From: Shewanella algidipiscicola
Lineage (GTDB): Bacteria > Pseudomonadota > Gammaproteobacteria > Enterobacterales > Shewanellaceae
Assembly (NCBI RefSeq): GCF_003605125.1
Contig: NZ_QPQT01000020.1
Span: 20,795-84,794, forward strand
Reading direction: 5' to 3'
DNA length: 64,000 nucleotides
Shown one piece after another: positions 49,540-57,916 of this stretch. The position numbers and the translations under genes were made by a program. Numbering within the stretch: position 1 is the stretch's first letter; every line of letters starts with the position of its first letter. The notes below the pieces were generated by a model that did not search any database, was not told the origin of the DNA, and saw nothing but the letters and a program-made list of their open reading frames with translations.

Positions 49540-50555
49540 TAGCTCACCACCTGCTCTTCAAATAGCTGCAACTCAATTTCGCCATCTGCCATCATCTGTT
49601 TGGCGAGCGTCATAATATCTTTACGTGCACCGTTGGCGCGGCTTACCGGCACACCACCTAGGGCGTCGACCTGAGTTTCAATGGCCGACGACATACGTTT
49701 AGGCAAGGCCTCGAGTAGCGCATCTTTAAGTTCTAAGTCGATCCCTTTTAGGGCTAGGGCTAAGGTTTCACCTGGCACTTGCCCTAACAAGGTCTGCAAA
49801 GTCTCTGACTTTTGACGTCCCAAAATAATAAAGTCGAACATGTTATCGGTGACATCGCTGGCCAACTGCTTATCGAACAGTTTAATCATCTCCATCAACT
49901 GCTCGCGGTCGCCTTCAAAGCGGTTAAGAATATCGGCCACTTGCTTAACACCGGCCACTTGAGTATGGCTCTTTTCCATCGCCATTAGCATGCAGCGCTC
50001 GACGAGCTGACGCAGTTCATCGACCACGTGGCGGTCGAGATCGCCCAGCTGAGCAATACGAATTAACACCTCGTCTTGGCTGGCGCCTGGCAACATTTTT
50101 AAGATTTCGGCCGCACTTTCTGGCGGCAGCAAGCCCAGCAGCACCGCCTGTAGTTGGCTATGCTCGTGGGCAATCTCTCTGGCAAGCAGCTTAGGCTCAA
50201 CCCATTCGAGGCGCTTCACCAGTACCTTAATTTCATCGCCATAGATGTTGTCGATAAGGCTTTTTGCCACGCGATCGCCCAAGGCGATATCGAGGGTTTT
50301 TTGTAAATAGGAGCGCGAGGCTCTGGCAATACCCGACTGCTCTTTATAGCGTTCGAAGAAGCGACTCAATACCGCTTCCGCTTTATGTTGAGTAATGCTG
50401 GAGAGGCGGGCCATTTTGTGGCTCAGGTGCTGGACATCATCACGGTCTAGATGCGCCATCACCATCGCAGCGCCTTCTTCGCCCATGCTCAGCAGCAACA
50501 TGGCCGCTTGCGAATAGTTGTCCATCTTGATGTCGAGATCGTTATTATCATTCAC
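49539..50555 (-). CDS. fliG: Lateral motor switch protein FliG
   Basis: A 338-residue rotor protein. The N-terminal region (SQAAMLLLSMGEEGAAMVMAHLDRDDVQHLSHKMARL) binds FliF, the middle (LGLLPPESAAEILKMLPGASQDEVLIRIAQL, EHPQ-like region replaced by AHEHSQ) binds FliM, and the C-terminal torque domain has the charged helix (MFDFIILGRQKSETLQTLLGQV, GIDLELKDALLEALPKRMSSAIE). It overlaps fliF by 8 bp. Confidence 0.97.
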   Translation of the reverse strand: MNDNNDLDIKMDNYSQAAMLLLSMGEEGAAMVMAHLDRDDVQHLSHKMARLSSITQHKAEAVLSRFFERYKEQSGIARASRSYLQKTLDIALGDRVAKSLIDNIYGDEIKVLVKRLEWVEPKLLAREIAHEHSQLQAVLLGLLPPESAAEILKMLPGASQDEVLIRIAQLGDLDRHVVDELRQLVERCMLMAMEKSHTQVAGVKQVADILNRFEGDREQLMEMIKLFDKQLASDVTDNMFDFIILGRQKSETLQTLLGQVPGETLALALKGIDLELKDALLEALPKRMSSAIETQVDALGGVPVSRANGARKDIMTLAKQMMADGEIELQLFEEQVVS

Positions 50556-52230
50556 CGTCTTTATTACCTATCCAATGAGCTATCACTTCGGCAACCCGTG
50601 CCGGTTCCTTATTTGCAAGCATGCTGAGATGCTCCATCTTCACCGTTAAGGGTGAACCAGGCTCTGGCAGCCCTTGACTCCCCAACCAGTCGGCGTCGGC
50701 AAGCTGTTTATCACCGCCGGCTTTGGGCGGTAAGGCTGCGGGCGCGGGCTCACTGGTGGCTGCAACAGGGAGCGCGGCGGCTTGGCTTTCGGCCTCATCG
50801 GCTTGCTTCTGCGAGGTGCGAGTCAAGTGTGTCACCAGCGGACGCAACACGAAGAAGATAAGGCCTATGCCCAGCAATCCACCAATCAGGTAACGCAGGT
50901 ATGTTTGGTAATGCTCTGCTTGCCACCAGGGCATTGGACTAAATTCAGCCACGGTCGTTGGTGCAAAGGCAAACGCATTAATGCTAAAGCTGTCGCCTCG
51001 CGGCGCTGAAAAGCCGATGGCATCTTTCACCATGTTGCCTAATTTCAGTAGCTGAGCCTCTTCCTGCGCGGCATCTGTGATGGTGGTGCTATTGACCAAT
51101 ACCGACACCGAGAGGTTTTCTAACTGCATCTGCTGATAACGGATATGACGCACTGAACGGCCAACGTCATATTGACGGCTCTCTTCTTGGCGTACATTAC
51201 GGTTGGTATCTGTCCCTGCACCCTCTTCGTTAGGTTGCGGTGGTTGATTGCTTAATGCGCCTGGGATCCCCGCTGCAATAGCGGCATTGTTGTCGTCTAA
51301 ACTGGTGCGTTCTTGGGTCATCACCGCCTGGGGATCGAGTGACTCTTTGGTCTCTTCCACTTGGTTAAAGTTAACTTTGGCGTTGACTCTGACTTGGAAA
51401 TTGTCAGCGCCAAGCACGGGGGCTAACATTGACGACGCATTAGCAATTAAGGTCTGCTCTAGTTCGCGGGTGTACTGCAGTTGGCGATCGCGCGCCTGAG
51501 TAATATCTTGATTATCAGCGATAGCGGCACTTAAGAAATTACCGTTTTGATCAACCACCTTAACGTTCGCTGGCGTCATACCTGTGACACTGCCCGCGAC
51601 TAAGTTAACAATCGATTCGACTTGAACTTCGTTCAGTGTCGAACCTGAATAGAGTTGCACCATCACCGACGCCGTTGGCAGCTCGGGTTGCTGACGAATA
51701 AACAGGGTGCGCTTAGGTATGGCTAAATGCACTCGCGCAGCGCGAACTGGTTTAAGCGCCATAATGGTGCGCGATAATTCACCTTCGAGGCTGTGGCGGT
51801 ATTTCGCCTGCTCCATAAACTGGCTGGTGCCTAGGCCTGAATTGTCGAGCTGATCCATCCCCGATGGCACTTTAGCCTTTACACCGCGGGCAGCCAGTAA
51901 CATTCGCGCCATGCCGAGTTGGTCTTCGGCCACCAGCACTAAGCCGGTATTGGCTTCGAGTCGGTAATTAACGCCTTCGGCCTCCAGCACTTCGATAACT
52001 TGCGAGGTTTCAACATTTTCCTGGCTACCATACAGAGGACGATACCCCTGACTGGCTGTCCATAACATAAGCACGATCACGCTAGCCACCACAGTGGATA
52101 GCAGTGCCAATACCATCACTTGACGGTCACCACTGGTGAATTGACGCCACTTTTGCGTCACACTCGCCAATGGGCTAGTGCGGGCATCTCCATTGATGTC
52201 CGGGCTAGATTGAATAACAGAAGTAGACAT
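50548..52230 (-). CDS. fliF: Lateral MS-ring protein FliF
   Basis: A 560-residue membrane-ring protein. Membrane segments are at residues ~39-60 (VMVLALLSTVVASVIVLMLW) and ~450-468 (YLIGGLLGIGLIFFVLRP). Between them are the ring-building motifs and a periplasmic loop (YRPLYGSQENVETSQVIEVLEAEGVNYRLE, ARVHLAIPKRTLFIRQQPELPTASVMVQL). The C-terminal tail (EHLSMLANKEPARVAEVIAHWI) binds FliG. It starts basal body assembly. Confidence 0.97.
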   Translation of the reverse strand: MSTSVIQSSPDINGDARTSPLASVTQKWRQFTSGDRQVMVLALLSTVVASVIVLMLWTASQGYRPLYGSQENVETSQVIEVLEAEGVNYRLEANTGLVLVAEDQLGMARMLLAARGVKAKVPSGMDQLDNSGLGTSQFMEQAKYRHSLEGELSRTIMALKPVRAARVHLAIPKRTLFIRQQPELPTASVMVQLYSGSTLNEVQVESIVNLVAGSVTGMTPANVKVVDQNGNFLSAAIADNQDITQARDRQLQYTRELEQTLIANASSMLAPVLGADNFQVRVNAKVNFNQVEETKESLDPQAVMTQERTSLDDNNAAIAAGIPGALSNQPPQPNEEGAGTDTNRNVRQEESRQYDVGRSVRHIRYQQMQLENLSVSVLVNSTTITDAAQEEAQLLKLGNMVKDAIGFSAPRGDSFSINAFAFAPTTVAEFSPMPWWQAEHYQTYLRYLIGGLLGIGLIFFVLRPLVTHLTRTSQKQADEAESQAAALPVAATSEPAPAALPPKAGGDKQLADADWLGSQGLPEPGSPLTVKMEHLSMLANKEPARVAEVIAHWIGNKDGE

Positions 52231-52242
52231 ACAACAATTTCC

Positions 52243-52581
52243 TTACAAAGGCATCTTCATTACATCGTCGAAGGCTTGCACCAATCGATTACGGATTTGC
52301 ATCATTGCCGAAAAGGATAGGCTAGCCTTTTGTGACGCGACCATGGCACCTACCAAGTCGTCGCTCGCGCCGCTATCTACCGCTTTCATCATCATTGATG
52401 AGTGGTTTTGATCTTGGTTTATCGCCGAGATTTTGTGTTTCATCAGCTCGGTAAACGAACCAACTGCCATGCCATTATCGGCAGGATTGGCGCTAATATT
52501 GATGGCTCCCTTGGCTATCTCACGATGCACGCTCAGGGTGTCGAGTAATCCAGTCGAGCTGACGTGCGTCCCATTAACCAT
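52243..52581 (-). CDS. fliE: Lateral hook-basal body protein FliE
   Basis: A 112-residue rod adapter protein. GSFTELMKHKISAINQDQNHSSMMMKAVDSGASDDLVGAMVASQKASLSFSAMMQIRNRLVQAFDDVMKMPL contains the conserved FliE C-terminal half. It joins the MS ring to the rod. It starts the fliEFGHIJ unit, 27 bp after lafK, so it may be read from the lafK promoter or one inside lafK. Confidence 0.94.
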   Translation of the reverse strand: MVNGTHVSSTGLLDTLSVHREIAKGAINISANPADNGMAVGSFTELMKHKISAINQDQNHSSMMMKAVDSGASDDLVGAMVASQKASLSFSAMMQIRNRLVQAFDDVMKMPL

Positions 52582-52608
52582 AAAAATTCCTATTCATCTT
52601 TAGTTGCT

Positions 52609-53916
52609 TCATGCCGCTTGACCGGCACGTTGTAGTAATTGATCGACGTCGATACCCGACTCGCGCATTTGTGCCAACTTGTACCTCAACGCTCGCGTGG
52701 TCATCCCAAGGGCATCGGCACTTTTGTTACGATTTCCATTGAAACGTTTGAGGATGTCGACGATATATTGAAACTCTGCCTGACGCTTAGACGCCTTAAG
52801 ACCATCACCCGTGTCGGCCGGCTCTGGCGACATCAGCAGCTCTACGGCTAAGCCTAACTCTGCCGCTTGTATCGCCTGTCCGCGGCGCATTACGAGTGCG
52901 CGCTGAATGCAGTTTTCTAACTCGCGCACATTGCCTGGCCAGTCGTGTGCCATTAACAGTTGCTTAGCCGGTTCGCTGAAGTAACACGGCGCAGCCGAAC
53001 CGGGCGTGTCATATACACACAAAAAATGTTCGGCTAAGGGTAAAATATCGGCCTTGCGCTCACGCAGGGGAGCAATGGTTAGCGGTAACACATCCAAACG
53101 ATAGAAGAGATCTTCTCTGAAGGCGCCCATCTCAACCGCTTTACGTAAGTCTTTATTAGTTGAGGCGATTAATCTGATATTTAACGGGATCAGCTGATTG
53201 CCACCCAAGCGTTCAACTTCACGCTCTTGTAATACCCGCAGTAATTTTGCTTGTAGCAATAGTGGCATTTCGCCAATTTCATCGAGCAGCAAGGTGCCAC
53301 CGTTAGCCTGTTCAAATTTACCGGCTTTGTCGCTCAGTGCGCCGGTAAAGGCCCCTTTTACGTGACCGAACAGTACCGACTCCAACATGCTCTCAGGAAT
53401 GGCCGCACAGTTAATCGCGACAAAAGCGTTATTAGCTCGTGATGAGTGGCGATGAATATAATGGGCTAGCGGCTCTTTACCTGTGCCGCTTTCACCACAA
53501 AGTAAGACGCTGGCTTCGGTTGCGGCAGCGCGGTGGGCTAACATCAATAGTTGGCGGCTCACTGCCGCGGCGACCACTAGACTCGTGTCTGGTTGCTCGA
53601 GACGGCGTAAACGGTTCACTAGCGCAAACAGTGACTCGCCGATCACAGGTAGTAATAAGTAATCCTGCGCGCCAGCTTGCATCGCCGCCGCCGCTAATTC
53701 ACTTTGCTCTGGTGCCAACAATGCCACCAGATTACCGGCCTGATATTCGGTTAATTGCGCTGCAACCTCGTTGGGCTCGCATTGTGATAAGTTAACCAAG
53801 GTCAACCAAGGCTGGCAGTTACCTTGTTGCCATAGACTAAATCCAGCACTTAAAAGTTGTTGTTGGATATCATCTGGTAGCTCTATACCTAGGGTTCTAA
53901 TACTGAGGGAATTCAT
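52609..53916 (-). CDS. lafK: Lateral flagellar sigma-54 activator LafK
   Basis: A 435-residue enhancer-binding protein of the FleQ/FlrA/LafK type. The N-terminal ~110 residues fold like a receiver but lack the phospho-acceptor aspartate (strand ends TLVNLSQC) and the conserved lysine (DYLLLPV for D-Y-L-x-K-P). The AAA+ domain is intact: GESGTGKE (Walker A), GAFTGA (sigma-54 contact), GTLLLDEIGEM (Walker B) and LREDLFYRLDVLPL. A Fis-type HTH closes the protein (NKSADALGMTTRALRYKL). ATG at 53916 follows GGAG; the longer frame begins at a TTG (53931). In V. parahaemolyticus LafK turns on the middle lateral genes with sigma-54. Confidence 0.93.
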   Translation of the reverse strand: MNSLSIRTLGIELPDDIQQQLLSAGFSLWQQGNCQPWLTLVNLSQCEPNEVAAQLTEYQAGNLVALLAPEQSELAAAAMQAGAQDYLLLPVIGESLFALVNRLRRLEQPDTSLVVAAAVSRQLLMLAHRAAATEASVLLCGESGTGKEPLAHYIHRHSSRANNAFVAINCAAIPESMLESVLFGHVKGAFTGALSDKAGKFEQANGGTLLLDEIGEMPLLLQAKLLRVLQEREVERLGGNQLIPLNIRLIASTNKDLRKAVEMGAFREDLFYRLDVLPLTIAPLRERKADILPLAEHFLCVYDTPGSAAPCYFSEPAKQLLMAHDWPGNVRELENCIQRALVMRRGQAIQAAELGLAVELLMSPEPADTGDGLKASKRQAEFQYIVDILKRFNGNRNKSADALGMTTRALRYKLAQMRESGIDVDQLLQRAGQAA

Positions 53917-53941
53917 ATCGATGCTCTCCAATCGGAACCTA

Positions 53942-54811
53942 TCACTTTGAGGTCTGCTTAACTAAACGTATGCTGACTCTGCGATTGGCCTGCCGACCCA
54001 CCTCAGTCGTGTTGCTGCTTTTGGGGTAGCGGGTGCCATGACTGCGCACCTGTATCATGGCTCGGCTTATGCCCAGCTCAATCAAGCGTGCGACCACTTC
54101 GTCACTGCGTTGTCTGCTTAACATCAAGTTAGCCAGTCGATCACCGTTACTGTCGGCGTGGCCATCGACCAAAATTTGGTTAATCTGTTTATCGGCCTTG
54201 ACGTAGGCGGCGATCGCTTGGATATCGGCCAGTTGTGCCGCAGTTAAGCTGTCTGAACCTTTGGCAAACAACAATTCACGCTGGCGAACATAAGAAAAAG
54301 GTTGAGGCAGCAGATTACCTATGCATTGACTCATCTGACGCGCTCCGGCTTGGGTCGATACCGCGCTCGAGTCTATTCGATAGAGCGACTCGCCTTGCTC
54401 GGCAAGCAAGATTTGCCACGCATAATTACTTTCTAATGCTTCGAGAAAGAGGTCTGCTGAAGAGGTGCTTACAGCACTTTTACCCTGACCTTGCAAGGTC
54501 GTGCGGGCTAAAATACTGGTCTGGGATTGCCATGTAGAAGGTTCGATACTGGCGGTGATCTCTAGACTGTCAAGTGCAAGCCAATCGGCATTAAGCGTCA
54601 AGCGGATCGGCTGACCAGGTTGGGCGACTAACGCCATAGCGCCGAATCCCGTAACGGGGTGGCGCAGCTCACAACCAAAGCGATCACCTTGATACAGCCA
54701 CTGGGCTTTTTCAAGCGGCGTTTTATAAACGGTCACATTAGGGTTAGATAATGCCACAGGAGCCGACAGCACAAGCAATAAGAATAAAGAAAAACTAACA
54801 AAACCACGCAT
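53942..54811 (-). CDS. motY: Lateral motor T-ring protein MotY-like (OmpA domain)
   Basis: A 289-residue exported protein. A signal peptide (MRGFVSFSLFLLLVLSAPVALS) is followed by a MotY N-domain (YKTPLEKAQWLYQGDRFGCELRHPVTGFGAM...) and an OmpA-like peptidoglycan-binding domain (ILVDGHADSNGDRLANLMLSRQRSDEVV, TTEVGRQANRRVSIRLV). MotY recruits stator units to the T-ring. ATG at 54811 is chosen because it directly begins the signal peptide; the frame is open back to 54892. It is upstream of lafK on the same strand, 25 bp apart. Confidence 0.92.
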   Translation of the reverse strand: MRGFVSFSLFLLLVLSAPVALSNPNVTVYKTPLEKAQWLYQGDRFGCELRHPVTGFGAMALVAQPGQPIRLTLNADWLALDSLEITASIEPSTWQSQTSILARTTLQGQGKSAVSTSSADLFLEALESNYAWQILLAEQGESLYRIDSSAVSTQAGARQMSQCIGNLLPQPFSYVRQRELLFAKGSDSLTAAQLADIQAIAAYVKADKQINQILVDGHADSNGDRLANLMLSRQRSDEVVARLIELGISRAMIQVRSHGTRYPKSSNTTEVGRQANRRVSIRLVKQTSK

Positions 54812-55289
54812 AAACAACCTCAATGCCTTTATTCTTATGGCGTGATCGACACTCCTAAAGCTTAATCTTTGGCAATAATTACTCTGGAACACAATTTGTT
54901 AATAACTCGTAATGCGGTCCATCGCAAATGAATTGGCGCAAACATCAAAATAGTTAATCAAACACTTAGTAATAAAGCAGCACCGATTAACTCAGATTAA
55001 TCAAACTATATATGTTGATAGTTTTTCATCCAAAAAAAACTAATCATCAATCAATGAAAATCAATTAGTTGATTCATTAATTAATACCTAGTCCATTGGG
55101 AGCCTAACGATCATGAAGTTGGTAAAAAACTTTATTTTTCAGCTAGTAGGTATTTCATCTATTTAGGTCGTTTTATCGATGACAGCTCGATATAAACGCA
55201 AAGTACTTTACTAGTATGACAGATAGTATGTCAATTACACACTGATTAAAAAATAGTTCACTATTGGTGATCTTTTAAGATTGAAACCG

Positions 55290-55308
55290 ACATACTTGAC
55301 TGGTATGT
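55290..55308. promoter_or_regulatory. Operator-like inverted repeat ACATAC-N7-GTATGT
   Basis: A perfect 6-bp dyad in the middle of the fliM/lafK divergent region. It shares the TATG core with the pair of TATGACA/TATGTCA motifs 60-75 bp further towards motY, so one regulator may bind several sites. Confidence 0.4.
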
Positions 55309-55576
55309 TTAGCGCCAAATTAAGATTGGCTGCATTTTAAATATAAAAAAATACCACCTAAAGAGTCAATAAAATAACTATCGACAATTATTTGGCGCCA
55401 ATTCAATAATTAAAATAGCAAATTGAAAATGAAATGTTCACTGATAAATAATTAGCAATCTTTATTTAACAAATGAATAGATGTTAGTGAGCAAAAATAA
55501 AACAAACTCGAAATTGAGCTTTATTTTAAAAATGTGATCGACTGCTCAGTTTTTACTTTAGACAAAACAGATGACA

Positions 55577-55588
55577 TGTCTATAGACA
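55577..55588. promoter_or_regulatory. 12-bp palindrome TGTCTATAGACA upstream of fliM
   Basis: A perfect palindrome 92 bp before the fliM start, directly followed by the second copy of AGATGTTAGTGA. Its role is unknown. Confidence 0.35.
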
Positions 55589-55679
55589 GATGTTAGTGAT
55601 TTTTTAGTATTCGACCTTTATATAAATCAATACTAAGCGTGATCAGTTAGGCGAATCTTGCTTTCAATGCGGAGAAAAA

Positions 55680-56561
55680 ATGAAAACAACGACAAAATCT
55701 CGCCTACTAAAGGCAGGCTCAGGCCATAAGGTTAGGCCAGTGATGCTAGTACAGGAAAAACTTGCTCGGGCACGCTTGCTGCAGCAACTCATCCTTAGCA
55801 GACGACCATTACTGGATGCCATCAATACGGTACTGGCCCCCTTAACCCGTAATGGTCATGGCGCCGTGTATAACGTGACATTGACAGAGCAGGATAGTCC
55901 GCTGCAGCCCGAAAGTTATCATGCTTGGTTTGTGTGTCGTTATCAGCAAAAGACCCTTGGGTGGTGGCGAATCGACAGTTGTACCTTAGATCAGCTGGCC
56001 AGTTGCTATTACGGTAGCCTTGCAACCCCTCTGAGTTCACCGCTGCGTGAGCCTAGCCAGTCGGAATTTAGATTGGTGAAAAACTTATTACTCCAAGCCC
56101 TAAGCGCACTACCGATGGGGAAAATAGACCCCGAGCAAGTTGAGCTAGAGTTGGTTAAACCGCCAATGTCACTTGATGCTCCAGCAGTCTGGTCTATCGA
56201 CCTTGGCAAAGAGCGTTGCGTGGCTCCTATGCTGTTTTGCATGGCCGAACACTTGCTTGGGCTAATGTCTGAACAACCCAAGGAATCTGTAGCCAACAAA
56301 GATCTGGCGAAAAAGCTCGAGCTTTGGTTACAACAATTACCCATTAAGTTGCAGATGACCTTAGGCCAACACGCCATGCCAGTGCGTTCGCTTAACCAGC
56401 TTAATGTTGGCGACATACTGCCAATGAATTTAAACCCTAAGGGCCAGCTTAATGTGGGTAACCGCCCCTTATTCCAGGCTTCCGTGCATAGTCATGAAGG
56501 CCAAATGGTCGCCAAATTGACCCAAGATATATTTCAACATGAGGACAGCAACATTGGCTGA
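55680..56561 (+). CDS. fliM: Lateral motor switch protein FliM, without CheY-binding N-terminus
   Basis: A 293-residue FliM homologue, shorter than the usual 330-350. The N-terminal E-I-D-A-L-L motif that binds phospho-CheY is absent (the protein begins MKTTTKSRLLKAGSGHKVRP), and the G-G-x-G signature of the middle domain that contacts FliG is not seen. The C-terminal SpoA-like domain is present (LWLQQLPIKLQMTLGQHAMPVRSLNQLNVGDILPMN). GGAG lies 5 bases before ATG. First gene of fliMNPQR-flhBA. The identification relies on the C-domain and on the operon. Confidence 0.85.
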   Translation: MKTTTKSRLLKAGSGHKVRPVMLVQEKLARARLLQQLILSRRPLLDAINTVLAPLTRNGHGAVYNVTLTEQDSPLQPESYHAWFVCRYQQKTLGWWRIDSCTLDQLASCYYGSLATPLSSPLREPSQSEFRLVKNLLLQALSALPMGKIDPEQVELELVKPPMSLDAPAVWSIDLGKERCVAPMLFCMAEHLLGLMSEQPKESVANKDLAKKLELWLQQLPIKLQMTLGQHAMPVRSLNQLNVGDILPMNLNPKGQLNVGNRPLFQASVHSHEGQMVAKLTQDIFQHEDSNIG

Positions 56562-56910
56562 ACAGGACTTACTATCGAATGACGAGTTTTTACTCGACGA
56601 TGACATTTTCGCCGAAGATAACTTTTCTACGCCTAAGGCTCAGAATAAACCATTGAAAGATATTTCATTCTTTCAACAACTTCCGGTGCAGGTCACACTT
56701 GAATTGGCCAGCGCAGAGATGTGTCTTGGCGAGCTGACACGTATGGGTGAAGGCGATGTCATAGCCCTAGACCGTATGGTGGGTGAGCCCTTAGATATCA
56801 GAGTCAATGGTGCGCTGCTAGGTAAGGGTGAAGTCGTTGAAGTGGGCGGACGCTATGGTGTACGCCTACTTGAAGTAGAAGATATCGGTTTAGGCGGAGC
56901 AAGCGACTAA
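56539..56910 (+). CDS. fliN: Lateral motor switch protein FliN
   Basis: A 123-residue protein. The C-terminal SpoA domain is clear (FFQQLPVQVTLELASAEMCLGELTRMGEGDVIALDRMVGEPLDIRVNGALLGKGEVVEVGGRYGVRL), after an acidic N-terminal tail. It forms the C-ring with FliM and FliG. It overlaps fliM by 23 bp. ATG at 56539 has no clear ribosome site; a TTG at 56554 preceded by GAGGA at 8 bases is a real alternative (118 residues). Confidence 0.93.
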   Translation: MRTATLAEQDLLSNDEFLLDDDIFAEDNFSTPKAQNKPLKDISFFQQLPVQVTLELASAEMCLGELTRMGEGDVIALDRMVGEPLDIRVNGALLGKGEVVEVGGRYGVRLLEVEDIGLGGASD

Positions 56911-57641
56911 TGCTACTGCGAGCGTTGATACTGAGCCTCTGCCTTTTAGCCCCTCAGGCATTTGCCGCTGATGGCCTCACATTACTCACGCTCGATGGGG
57001 CTCAAGAGAGCCAAGCGGTCAACATAAAGCTGGAGATCTTGGCGCTGATGACGGCGCTAAGCCTGTTGCCTGCGCTGCTAATGATGATGACCAGCTTCAC
57101 GCGCATCGTCGTGGTATTGGCGATTTTAAGGCAGGCATTGGGGTTACAGCAAAGTCCGCCCAATAAGGTACTTATCGGTATCGCGCTAGTACTAACGATT
57201 TTTATCATGCGCCCTGTGGGGGATCGTATCTATCAAGATGCCTACCTGCCTTACGATCAAGGTCAGCTTGAACTAACCGAAGCTGTCGCTATTGCCAAAG
57301 TCCCCTTGAGTCAGTTTATGCTGGCACAAACCCGAGAAACCGACTTAGAGCAGATGCTTAAGATTGCGGGTGAACCTACCAATCTTAAGGCTGAAGAGGT
57401 GCCATTTTTTGTACTGATGCCCGCTTTTGTGTTGAGTGAGCTCAAAACGGCGTTTCAAATTGGCTTCTTACTCTTTTTGCCCTTTTTGGTGATCGACTTG
57501 GTCGTGGCCAGTGTGTTGATGTCTATGGGGATGATGATGCTGTCGCCACTGATCATTTCGTTGCCGTTTAAGCTGATGATCTTTGTCTTAGTCGACGGCT
57601 GGTCTATGACGGTCAGTACCCTGACTGCGAGTTTTGGGTAA
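56910..57641 (+). CDS. fliP: Lateral flagellar export gate protein FliP
   Basis: A 243-residue export-gate membrane protein. A cleavable signal (residues 1-20, LILSLCLLAPQAFAAD) is followed by membrane segments and the FliP signatures (MMTSFTRIVVVLAILRQALGLQQSPPNKVLIGIALVLTIFIM, VPFFVLMPAFVLSELKTAFQIGFLLFLPFLVIDLVVASVLMSMGMMMLSP). It overlaps fliN by one base (TAATG); no fliO lies between them. Confidence 0.97.
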   Translation: MLLRALILSLCLLAPQAFAADGLTLLTLDGAQESQAVNIKLEILALMTALSLLPALLMMMTSFTRIVVVLAILRQALGLQQSPPNKVLIGIALVLTIFIMRPVGDRIYQDAYLPYDQGQLELTEAVAIAKVPLSQFMLAQTRETDLEQMLKIAGEPTNLKAEEVPFFVLMPAFVLSELKTAFQIGFLLFLPFLVIDLVVASVLMSMGMMMLSPLIISLPFKLMIFVLVDGWSMTVSTLTASFG

Positions 57642-57645
57642 CATA

Positions 57646-57915
57646 ATGGATACCAATCAACTCACAGTTTTATTCGCCGATGCCATGTATCTTGTGGTCG
57701 CCATGGTGATGGTACTTGTGACCCCTGGCTTACTGCTCGGCTTGTTGATCGCCGTATTTCAAGCGGCGACACAGGTCAATGAACAAACCTTGAGCTTCTT
57801 ACCCCGCTTGGTCTTGACCCTGTTAATGGTACTTTTTGCTGGTCATTGGTTAATTCAGAAACTGATGGATTTCTTCGACCAGTTATTTATGAACATTCCC
57901 CACATCATAGGCTGA
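57646..57915 (+). CDS. fliQ: Lateral flagellar export gate protein FliQ
   Basis: An 89-residue protein with two membrane hairpin helices (YLVVAMVMVLVTPGLLLGLLIAVFQAATQVNEQTLSFLPRLVLTLLMVLFAGHWLI), the FliQ signature. ATG at 57646 is chosen over the TTG at 57634. It forms the export gate with FliP and FliR and lies 4 bp after fliP. Confidence 0.95.
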   Translation: MDTNQLTVLFADAMYLVVAMVMVLVTPGLLLGLLIAVFQAATQVNEQTLSFLPRLVLTLLMVLFAGHWLIQKLMDFFDQLFMNIPHIIG

Positions 57916-57916
57916 C

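Larger units (their letters stand above)
54812..55679. other. 868-bp AT-rich divergent control region motY-lafK / fliM
   Basis: No credible gene. It contains several short symmetric or repeated elements: TATGACA (55215-55221) and TATGTCA (55227-55233) 12 bp apart; ACATAC-N7-GTATGT (55290-55308); TTGGCGCCAA (55392-55401); a 12-bp direct repeat AGATGTTAGTGA at 55479 and 55588; and TGTCTATAGACA (55577-55588). I did not find a convincing sigma-54 site. As the largest gap in the cluster it should hold its top-level controls. Confidence 0.55.

Noticed and set aside
55640..55660. Possible sigma-54 promoter before fliM (TTAGGCG..CTTGC)
   Set aside because: The GG and GC elements are 8 rather than 10 bases apart.
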